DNA of 64,000 bases from Gnetum montanum (taxonomy: Eukaryota > Streptophyta > Gnetopsida > Gnetales > Gnetaceae), in assembly GCA_015680685.1 (NCBI GenBank), contig MNCI01004126.1, forward strand, positions 99,540-163,539. The letters are read 5' to 3'. The notes beneath the pieces are model-generated. The model saw only the letters and a program-made list of their open reading frames with translations. It had not been told where the DNA came from and searched no databases. The position numbers and the translations under genes are program-made. Positions 54,393 through 64,000 of this stretch are shown piece after piece; the stretch's first letter is position 1, and each line of letters begins with the position of its first letter.

Positions 54393-56762
54393 AACCATCG
54401 GTCGAGGAGGAGGAGGAGGATGGTGTCTGTTTTATTTGTTTATTTGCTTTGTTTGGTGCGGGAATCCGACAGCAAAATATACTTGTGTGCGTGCGTGTAC
54501 GTGCAAGAGACAGTTTTTTGTGAATGCGGTATCTCCTGCGCTGCTGCGGTGGGATCTCATGCACTTCTGCGGCGTAGTATACAGCATGTGGTGCTTAGTT
54601 AGATTGTTCGTGCACCTTGAAAATCTCCCATAAACGAGTTGCTCACAAGTGAAACTATAAAATAATTTAAACCATTTGCATACAGCAAAAGGCGTGCTCT
54701 TGAAACCGAATCTTTATCTTTCTAAACAACAACTCACCCATTTTACCGTTCAAGAATCTTATAAATCTGAATTCTAAAAACTTTTATTTTATCTTTGAAA
54801 AATTTATATTTTTGATGAATCCAATAAATATAAATTCCAAAAAGATTTATCTCATTTTTGAAGAATTTATAAATCTGAATTCCAGAATCATTTAAGAGAA
54901 TGGTGAAAATTATCGATAAGAAATCTAAAAAATCCAATGTTGGATAGGTTGATGGAGTTTATTTGTAAGAAATTTCCAAAATTTTAAACTCAAAAATAAT
55001 GACAAATAATTGCCAGAAATGTAAAAATCTGATATTTGCTACCAGAAGTTTAAATTTTATTTATTGCACACTTTTGATTTAAGTTTTTGTCTGCGTCCTC
55101 CCACACCGTCAGGCACTTCAATGATTTTCCAAAATTATCAACGATGTTTACAAGTTATATGCTAGAGAGCATTAAATGATCGATCGTACTGCTAGTATTG
55201 CGGGTTGCTGGTTGGAAATGGTTTTCCACGAAGCAGTTGGAATCGGATTCCAAAGTTCAACAACGACTGCAGCGGTCGTCTATGTCGGTATGTCGGTTGC
55301 ACGGATACAGGTCAAATGCCGCGAGGATTTTAGTTTTATACTTTTATTTATCATAAATATAGCATTTATGCATACTTGAATGGTAAAAATGTGAGCGGGA
55401 GGAATCGTCCACGCCCCCGTGGGAGTGGGAATAGATTGCTTTGGTTCGCGGAGTAGTTTTCATTTAGAAAAGACGTGGCGTTTGGATACTATTTTTACGA
55501 TTTCGAGTGTCAACGCTTTCGTTGCCTTGATTTGCTCTGTTCGCTTCGCTAGTCGCCGCTCCCTTGATATGCACATATAATTTTAAATGGGATCGCGTGG
55601 TTTCATTTTTAGCTGATGAAAAGAAAATGTGCGTGTCTTGCTACAAACTTGTGCATTAATAAGTTGTTTTAACTGAAGCTTGGATGACGTTGACATCCAC
55701 GTCACGAAGGCAGCCACGAAGGCTTGTTTGTTTAAGGACCTCTTTGCCACGCATGTTTGGTTTGATCATAAGCCAACGACCCTGTTCACGGCCACGTTTT
55801 ATACTGTGTCAGCTTCCCAGCGTAGCCTCTGTCTTTATCTCACAATCGGAGGAGGCCCATCCTACACCCCTGTGGAGGGCACCTGACGTCGGCGACGAAG
55901 GTTTGGGCAGAGGAGAATGCGTTAGACTAATGAAAAAAATTTTGGCTAAGAAAGCAAGCTTTTGCTAAGAGAAGGTAAAAAAAGTGGGTGTTGGAAATGT
56001 CTTACATGAAAAAGGAGAAGTGAATAACATAAATTGGACTATATACCATCGGGTTTCACTTTTCTCTGTTGCTATGTTTAAAGATCGCGTTTTAATTGTT
56101 TAGTTAGATTTGTATATAACTATGTTTTAATAAATAAGAATTTTGGAATAAACTATTTTCTTGAATTACGAAGGTTTATCTTATTTTTATTATGCCTGCT
56201 GAATGGGATATCTTTTCTACGTGTCAATTCTAAATGAGTTTAGCATAAGATTAGTGCCATTCTAGGTATAAATTTGAGTTTCATGAATTATCATTTAATA
56301 TTTGATTTTGGCTATGTGTAGCATGACTTTTGCGATATCAAACTTTTGGGAAATGTATTAGTAGACATCTCAAATTCATACATAGAATGAAAAATTTAAT
56401 AACATTCATTATTTATTGTTGTAGTAGCTATGTAGAATTTAGAACTAAATGATTAAGAAACTATTGGAAATCACTAATTAAAATTGAGAGGTAACTAAAG
56501 GAAAAAGCTTCTTGTTAGTAATTACAAATAGAGATAATAATTGTAATTCTCAAAAAATAAGTTAAGAGTATACAAACTACGTCATAATTAGTTCATCAAA
56601 ACCAACAAAACTTATTTGCAAATCTCCATGTCTTGGTGGAGCTAGAGACTAGTAGCCACCTAAAATGAGTCACTAAGCTATTTTGGTTAGCGTTGTTTTT
56701 CTGCATCAACAATTTAACTAGCATTAGAAGGTAGTTTAGATTAGTTTAGTTTATTTCAACTC
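54393..56762. other. Downstream intergenic DNA
   Basis: The 3' untranslated region begins with a GGAGGA repeat. AT-rich near 54650 (ATAAAATAATTTAA, a possible polyadenylation region). At 54750-54905 three partial copies of an about 55-bp unit with TTATAAATCTGAATTC occur. No further gene is supported. Confidence 0.5.
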
Positions 56763-56940
56763 ATGAGTGGATCATCAAATAGACAAGAAGATTTTAAAAG
56801 TCCAAACAATTTACTTAAGATTAGAGGATTGTTACAAGAAGAGGAATTTGAACTTATCACTAGAAATTTGGCTAATGAAGTGAAGACTAGACCAAATGGA
56901 GTAGTACCATTAATTAAAGACTTATTATTCAAGAAGAAGG
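56763..56940 (+). pseudogene. Unidentified ORF start cut by the LTR of element F
   Basis: An ATG at 56763 opens 59 codons (MSGSSNRQEDFKSPNN, then LLKIRGLLQEEEFELITRN and VPLIKDLLFKKK) that end exactly where the LTR begins at 56941. The composition is protein-like: charged and helix-forming. The frame reads on into the LTR by chance. It may be the first exon of a host gene or of another retroelement. The other half would lie beyond the right end of the window. Confidence 0.4.
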
Positions 56941-57916
56941 TGATAAGCGGTCGAGGTACCCTTACACTTAACCATATGAATCATGAAGCGTTCACACATG
57001 ATCTAGTCGAATTTCACATACTCTATGTTTTTTGGTACACTAGTCTCCTAGGAAGTGAACTTTACCCTAATAGTCATTCATTGTCTTCCTAATTACACTT
57101 GTGATGTACAAAGGTATGGTTAAGTGTAATCGAGGCATTTGATTTTTATTATTTTATGTTTTATGTTTCTAGTGCTTAAAATAGAGAAATGAAGTAATTT
57201 AATTTAACTAGTTAACTAATCTCTAACTAGTCCTAACACAAGAATCCAGTCCCACTTTCTGTACACGTCTTGAACCCACGTACCACTACTAGGATTACCA
57301 AGTGCTTATGTTACTAGGCAAACCAAGCAATAACGCTATTGGGATTACCAAGCGAATACATGTTTACACATGAAGCAGTCATAGTTATGTGTTTAAAGTA
57401 TTTAGCTTAATTAATTAACTAATCCCTTGACGTCTAATTTAGCATAATTAATTGCATAATTAATGAAAATAGTACATGCATAATAAATCATTGATCTATT
57501 TCAAGTGCTGTAAGGTTTGATCAAAAGGCTTGTCTTTATTGCTGTTCATACTGGTGTGTTTAGGTACAACAGTGCTTACATTAAGATCCATACACTTTCT
57601 GACTCCTATTGTAGGCACTCAGAGAAATATTCTAACTCTTAAATGACAAAATTGTAAGAGCTTTGCTACAACTATCACTTGCCTCTCCTTAAACATGGCT
57701 AGTGAGCATGTATTTATAGACTTTATTGTTGAGCTACATTGATGGGGTCCCATAGATGTAGCAAATGCTACATCAATGCGACCTCATCGATGGGGCAACA
57801 CCACATAGATGGGGCCACATCAACAGGGGCCCATCGATGAGGCCATGTCAATGGGGGCCCATCGAAGAGGCCATGTCAACAAGGGCTTGTTGATGCAAAA
57901 CTTTGATGCATAATCA
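56941..57916 (-). mobile_element. 3' LTR of element F
   Basis: 976 bp. On the minus strand TGATTATGCATC (57916) to ...CGACCGCTTATCA (56941). It contains the A/B-type U3 with an array of about 20-bp units around GATGGGGCCACATCAAC (57735-57880) and the TTGGTAATCC repeats (57285-57350). The flanking 5 bp on the left is GAAGG; the partner would be outside the window. Confidence 0.75.
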
Positions 57917-57926
57917 TACCCCCATG
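57917..57926 (-). other. Polypurine tract of element F
   Basis: On the minus strand ATCATGGGGGTA precedes the LTR start TGATTATGC. Confidence 0.65.
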
Positions 57927-58049
57927 ATTGAATGAAAACTTGTTGAGTTCCTTTACAAAATTTGGAAGTTATGGAATTATTGACTAACTCTTGACATAAC
58001 AAATTGGCATAACAAAAGTAAGTGCCTGAGTGTACAAATCAACAACATT

Positions 58050-60969
58050 ACAAAAATTTGTGGTGTTCATGACACAAAATTGAACACCATGACATGACTA
58101 CTTAAAACTAGATAGCACATCCTTTGATGGCATGAAAGTGGTCGAGAAGATTAAATAGTCCTAGGTGATGGAGGCTCTTGAGGGTTTGAAAGACCTTCAC
58201 TAGCTTCGGGCATGTGTGGTGACTGAGGTAGTTGTGGCTATCTTGCTATGGTTTCTACCTTTGGTGGATAGCAAAAGATATCCAGTAATGCCTTCATCTT
58301 CTCCTCCTTACTCCGAGGATCATTCAAAATCCACATGGCATCACCAATGTGGGCTGGAATGGGGATATCCCATGGACAAGGCATTACTGGGAACAACTCC
58401 TTAACATTGACAAACTATGTAGCAAATTATTTGTGTTCGACATTGAACACATTAATTGCATTTTATAGCTCCTCACAGTCATTCATTCTTTTGGCTAGGT
58501 TCTTAGTAGCAGATCTTTGATTAGTGTATTTGCCCTTGAGAACCTCAAGTTCTGTGTTTGCCACTACAAGTGTTTGCTTGATGTTCTTGTGGTGATTGAA
58601 CTTAGCCTTGTACAATAAGTACAAGCTAGCCACTTACTTCTCTAGTTCTAACTGCAGCCGTTTGACAGTCAACATAGTTAGATTCACCTATTAGAGATTG
58701 GTGAGCTCCATGTATTTTATCATTTCCTCTATTTGCAACTCCTTTAGGCAAATTTCTACTTTATTGTACTAATCAATCCCATCAATGATGTATTACCATA
58801 ATTCACATCCTTGTTGGAGTTACTGGAAGGTCTTGTTTACCTTTGCCTTCGCCACTTGAATATATTTTTTATTTACTTCTTTCTATAGGCCAACCTAGTC
58901 TTTGTAGTGATCTTTGAGTCTCTCAAATTTGAGAGTCTCTGATTTTTAGGTGGCTATCTCTATTGTAGTCTTTTGGTGAAGGGCATGGACCTCCTCCATG
59001 GATAGATTTCTATTCTTAACTACTAATCTCCTTAGCTCTATGTTTGCTCTAGCTAGTTACTCTTACTATGGATGGATAAAGTTGATCAACTATTGTTTAT
59101 GCTCATCAACATTTCATAGGTGATGGTTCTCTACAATTAGTTGCACATTCTCCTTGTGGGTTAGATCTAAGGCCTTCTAAATTTTATGTTGGCTAGCCTT
59201 TGCCAAGGATTAGTGGAACACCATTGTTTCCATTGCATCCTTAACCCCTTTCAGTTTGGTGTGAAGTTTTTCAAGAGCTTCATCTCTTGTCAATGATGGT
59301 TTGAGAAATGTAGGGTCAACAATTTAGGCTCTTAATTCAGCAACTTCAGTAGCCAAGCATTTGTTTAGCTCTTTGGCTATTTCAAGTTACCTCTCCAAGA
59401 TAATGTTATTTCCCCTTGCCTATAGCAACTCCAACTAGGTTACAGTAATACTATCTAAAAGATCAAAGGCATTCAGAAGTAGTTACCTAGTTCCCACCAG
59501 GTGATCTAGTAGTTCTTCATATTATGTTGTCCTTAATATGCCACATATGGTTCTTGAAGATGTCTACACATCTTTGAGTGTAGTGATGTTTGGTACAGAA
59601 GATGCATGTGCATTAAGTGCTTTGGAAATTTTGTCAGCAACCACCTCTGCTACTATCTCTTATCCTTGGTGTTGCATCATCGACACTATTGTCCCCTTGC
59701 CTTCCTCTAAGCACATTGAGAAGGTCGCGGTATTTCCAAAAATCTTTGGGAGTGGCTACTATTCTGTGAGAGATACGTTACCTCTCTAGCACTAGGATTT
59801 AACCTCATAAACAATTGTGTTTGTTGGGGTTGAGAAAATGGATTCACCTCCTCCCATTAGGCTAACTGTTTGGTACAAAAATGGGTCTACACCACTTGTG
59901 CCTGCTCGTTACTCTTGTTTGCTTAAGAGACATTCTTGGTATTCAAGTAACCGTTGAACTGTTGCAACAACATTTAGCATAGGTGTTTGAGTGGTAGGTG
60001 GAGGTGGTGGCTACTGCTCCTCTCCTTGAATAGTTGTTGTAGGTGTCTATCCTTCATCATCTCTGCCCAATTAGCATACTATACCTCCCCTTTGACAGAG
60101 TTTTCTAATGAGGCATGGGAAGGGGAGTGCCTTTCTTCCATGTTCATTATCTTTAAATTGCTTCTCTATCTCTAGATAGATTAGTTGTGGAAGGTTGATA
60201 GGGAATCTCCCACTCAAAGCAGTGCACCCATAGGTAGAAAAGATAGTGATCTTTTAGTGGGATTTAGGTGAAAGACTGAAATCTTGTAGTGGATTTTTTT
60301 GCTGGTGTGAGTGCACTGTACTCCTTGTTGTTGACACCATAGCATCACTAGACCCATTCTTCTTTGATCTAGGGTTCACCTGCATTGGAATCTCAGTGAA
60401 ATTCGCCCTAGTTTTTGGCAACCTAAGTACTTTAGCAATGGCTAATACTAAGTAGGACATTGAGATGTCCTTGATTTTGATCATTGAACTAGCTTTCTTG
60501 TTGTTCCAAAATAATAATGTCTCTCGCATGTATCACTCCCCACTGGAAGTGATAATTGACCACATGGGAGAGGTCTTTAGTTGGTCCTGTACCTCCTTAG
60601 GTGCTTGCTCCAGGAAAGAGAAAAGGTTTATCTCCTGGAGCACTATTTTTTGGATGTCCTTGGATCTGATTTGAGTTAGGAAGGCCTCTATCAAGGTTAC
60701 CTCAAGGTTTTCTTGCTGAGCTAGTGCCTCATCTTAGTGGGAATGCTTTGTTGTTATTGCTAGTTCTAGAATTTGATGAATGGATTCCACTTCAACCTCT
60801 TCCCTAAGAGGACTTGTGTCATGGATTGCAATATGTTCTTCCCAGGCTTGTTATTGGTCCCTTTTAGTTCTTGGCCATTTCTTCCTTTAATGATATGGTC
60901 CTCCTTCCTACGTGTGTTTGCCTTTCGGTGCCACCTGCTATCACAACACATCCATGGATTAGTAGACAT
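58050..60969 (-). pseudogene. ORF3 (env-position ORF) of element F
   Basis: Minus strand. It starts at 60969 (MSTNPWMCCDSRWHRK), continues with an open piece 60529-60254 (SMIKIKDISMSYLVLAIAKV, VLRLPKTR, MQVNPRSKK), then a long region collinear with B 43600-45340, including the Lys/Glu/Leu-rich coiled-coil part (about 59500-58600). It ends near 58150 with a Pro/Ser/Glu-rich tail. All three copies (A, B, F) share this order, so it was a real protein of the family. Stops are frequent. Confidence 0.6.
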
Positions 60970-63030
60970 AATATGTAACTTTTGAATTTTTTGAATACCT
61001 TATATTGTTAATTAGTTACACTTAGCTAAGGTTGGACCATGGTAGATTAATTATTTTATTAATTAATATTTATTATAAGTATCATCAAAGCTTGTTGGAA
61101 GGGTTTAACTTTTGTAATTTGATGTTTAAATGTTGATTTATTAGTTAAACTTTTATGGGAGTTAGAAAAATGGCAAAAATGTTTCTATAAAAAATGGCAC
61201 ATTTGTGGCCCCCATGACTAAGAGCTTACCTTAGATAGGTATAGGGTTGAAGAATAGAGTGATTTGGATAAAAAATTAGGAAGTTATAGGCTCTGAAAAT
61301 TTGAAAAACTCCCTTACCATTTGTGAGCAAATGTAAAACTTTCTAAGGGGGGGGGGGGGGGGGGGGGGGTNCATATTTATAATATCTTTGTGCTACGTTG
61401 ATGAGGCTGCATATACAAAGCCTCATATACACATGGGCTCCATCAACGAGGCTCCATTTACAAGGTCCGTAAATAAATAAGGAATTTTTAAATGAATTTG
61501 GAGTCCATGGAGTCCCAAAAAAGCCAAGAATATGATGAAATTATTGAAGAGGACCTTTGAAAGCTCAAAAATTCAAAAATTTGATGGAGAATGTGTGCAT
61601 TAAGGAAAATATGTAAAGGAGCACATGGTTGGATGTAGAAGATGGGTGTACAAAAGATTTTGATTGTAAGAATGCCTAAGGATAAGGTGCTTAATGAACC
61701 CCACCAAGAGATATGCAAGTGGGTCCTTTCCATAGTAGGCACATGCCTTATTTGCCCTTTCATAACCTCAACCTAAGGAGTCCATGGACCTCATAGGTGA
61801 TTAATGGTTGATGGAAGTTAAGGACCAAAACTTGGAAGATTCTGCCAAGGAATTCAAGTATGTTAGACAAAGACACTGAATCAAGAACATGGACATTAGT
61901 AGTGACGTGACTTACAAGAAACATAGATAGATGATGGAGAAGGTGAAATGGATTTCTGAATTGAGGTCATAAGAAGTCCCTTGTGGATTTGTGTTCAAAT
62001 GACCTATGAAGATCCATCTTTAGTCTAGACCAAAACCAACCACTTTTAGTGACTTTGCATCACCACTTGAAGACTGATCCATCCCCTTAAGATACAAAAA
62101 TGCTCCCATAGAACAACTACCATTCCATAAAGAGAAGAAAAGAGAAATAGTAAGTGAGATAGGGCCTTAGTTAGAGGAGACCTTTAGGCATGGGTAAACA
62201 TGCCTTTCTAGTCTCATAACCAATGCTTATAGCCCGTTTATTTGTCTAAGGGGTATGCTTTGAATTCCCACCTTGTTTTTTGTTTTTTTGTTTTTTTTGG
62301 ATGGGAACCACACCATGCAAAACCTTTATTCAACTTGTTGTTATTGATTAACATGGAATGATAAGAAGTCTATGAAAACACACATTCACCCAAGCAAGTA
62401 GAAGAGTACAAAGAGTATTCAGTTCCCTTGAAGTCACACCTTGTGCAAACCTTTAAATCCTTTCAAATTCTAGAAACTACTAAGGTCATAAATTTATTAA
62501 AAGTTTATTTAATGAAAGGGACCTCATACTTCCAAACCAAGGAAAACCATAGTGTTTTTGGATGCATGGATGTCATTGACTCACTGCCTATTCCATGAAA
62601 AAGGAAACCATGTTTTAGTCATTGGTATAAAAATTCAAAAATAGAAATTAGACATTAGCAAACAAAACATCAAGCACAAACCACCATTAGTAATAGCTAC
62701 AACACCATTTTGTCCTGTTGGCACAAAGCACATTTAATAACAAATATTAGAAAATCATACTAACATAAAATAAAATATATAAGAAAGTGTAAAATATTTA
62801 AGAAAAAAGTAAATGTACTAACGATGGGGTAAAACAAAAAAATGGTGTAAAATATGAAAAAGTTTTAAAAATTAAGAGGGTGTAAAATAAATAATTTGCA
62901 AAGATAAAAATGTGTAAAAAAAAATAAAAAAACTGAGGAGCCACGTATAAGATTAGCATAGATGGCCATCTCTCCCATGATTGAGTTGGAAGGAGCAGAT
63001 CTGAAAAATTGAGCATGGTTGCCCATTGGT
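60970..63030 (-). other. Noncoding pol-ORF3 spacer of element F
   Basis: Collinear on the minus strand with the spacer of A and B. It contains a run of about 23 G (61347-61369) next to an N at 61371, which is likely a sequencing or assembly fault. No gene is seen. Confidence 0.6.
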
Positions 63031-63836
63031 TGAGGTATTTGTCGTGTTGGCTTACTTTGGCTCATGGAAAGGCTTTATCTACTGGATGTTGACCAACTAC
63101 TTTTTGTTTGGGCTTTTAAGTTTGTATATGATCATGACCCTAGAAGGAAAAGTTTCATCAATTATATAAGGCCCCTCTCACAATGTTTGAAATTTGGTTC
63201 ATTAGGATACGTGTGTGGGATTCCAATAGAGAACCTTATCTCTTAGTTGAAATTTCTCTTTCCATATTCTAAGGTCATGTCATTGTTTATTGAATGCCTT
63301 ATGCACTTCATTCAAAGATAGGGCCACTAATTGATTTTTGTCTAGCACATTTAAGTTGATCAGTTTTTCTTTTTGTGCTAGACTTAGGTCAAGATTTGAG
63401 TCATAGGCTATTAAGAGTGTATAGAGCTTGGATTGAATTGAGAGCATTGGAAGTTTTCTGTATGTTAACTCATAGGGAGAGTAGACAATACAGAGTTTCC
63501 CTATTGAGTAATAGGCCCAAAGGGCATCATTGTGTTTTGTGCTCCAATCTCTCCTATATTTGTTAATAGTTCTTGTTAGAATCTTTGTAATCTCCTTGTT
63601 AGTAACCTCTTCTTAACCATTGGCTTGGGGATGATAGGATGTTGTTAATTTATGTTCAACCTCTAAGCATTGCATGAGTTTTTGAAAAGTGGTACATGTA
63701 AAATGGGTTCCATTGTTAGAAATTAGTGCACGTGGCATCCCAAACCTATTCACAAAATTTTGTTGTACAAGTCTAGCACTAATAGACAATGTACAATCGA
63801 TGACAGTTATTGCTTCTACCCATTTGGTACACTAGC
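63031..63836 (-). pseudogene. Integrase C-terminal half and pol tail of element F
   Basis: Minus strand. The reading starts TKWVEAITVID (63827), then NFVNRFGMPRALISNNGTHF (about 63755-63700), HPQANG with the following Glu (about 63620), YELTYRKLPMLSIQSKLYT (about 63480-63430) and the pol tail PFHEP (about 63080) to FQLNHG-GRDGHLC-like codons near 62950. The upstream part, with the zinc region and first Asp, is cut off at 63836 by another LTR. Stops are few, so this copy is younger-looking than A. Confidence 0.75.
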
Positions 63837-64000
63837 TGATAAGACGCGATTCACATGAGCCGCGATATTGCGTCATCACCTGCGATGTCGTGTACGCGAT
63901 ATCGCGGTCCGCTACCAAATCTATAAATAAGAGGTGGCACTCCCCTTATTTCCATCCTAGGCTAGAAGTAGGGAAACTCTAGTAGATTGATCGCTCCAGA
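63837..64000 (+). mobile_element. Start of LTR G, plus strand, inserted in the integrase of element F
   Basis: TGATAAGACGCGATT begins at 63837, followed by GATATC-type palindromes (63858-63908), the TATA box TATAAATA at 63922-63929 and the GAGGTGGCACTCC leader as in C's LTR (20504). It runs off the window. The 5 bp to its left is CTAGC. Confidence 0.7.

Noticed and set aside
1-64000. CRISPR arrays, bacterial operons, tRNA or rRNA genes
   Set aside because: No array, operon or RNA gene signature seen; the content is plant nuclear DNA.

Overview
This window looks like nuclear DNA from a large-genome seed plant. About 53 kb of the 64 kb is nested, decayed Ty3/gypsy LTR retrotransposon sequence. 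One apparently functional host gene, an L-ascorbate oxidase, lies in a low-copy island of about 10.5 kb (46374-56940). The primer-binding sites, the order of the pol domains and the second RNase H identify plant non-chromoviral gypsy lineages (Athila-like and Tat/Ogre-like). Old nested copies full of C-to-T/G-to-A decay would suit a gymnosperm or another slow-turnover genome, but I cannot prove the taxon.

Layout. 1-1126: minus-strand LTR sequence (LTR, then a primer-site remnant, then a second LTR) inserted in the 5' LTR of element A. 1127-10438: element A, a full-order Athila-like element (gag, protease, RT, RNase H, integrase, ORF3) with internal deletions. 10439-12360: an unrelated inverted retroelement fragment. 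12361-20391 and 43209-46373: element B, a second Athila-like element, split by element C. 20392-43190: element C, an Athila-like element that has lost RT to integrase, itself split by element D. 21613-37638: element D, a 16-kb Tat/Ogre-like element on the minus strand with its own 1.45-1.47 kb LTR pair. The insertion order read from the nesting is B, then C into B, then D into C. 46374-56940: the host island, with two inverted MITE-like repeats, the ascorbate oxidase gene with a duplicated upstream region, and a short ORF cut by the next element. 56941-63836: the 3' end of element F, an Athila-like element on the minus strand. 63837-64000: the start of a further plus-strand LTR (G).

The most unusual content is inside D. 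Between its protease and RT, where Ogre elements are known to carry an intron, sits a 4.4-kb gene in the opposite orientation (28760-33177). It has its own TATA and telo-box region and about eight exons. The splice phases of the first three introns agree exactly. It encodes a degenerate FCP1/NIF-like HAD domain in which the usual catalytic Asp positions are replaced, followed by an unidentified domain, an acidic linker and a long charged region. It is flanked by arrays of a short repeat with a GGTC...GACC palindromic core, and the same repeat occurs again in D's 3' untranslated region. The gene now contains in-frame stops and is called a pseudogene here.

All calls come from reading the sequence and translations by eye. 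No database search was run. Boundaries of decayed domains are approximate.
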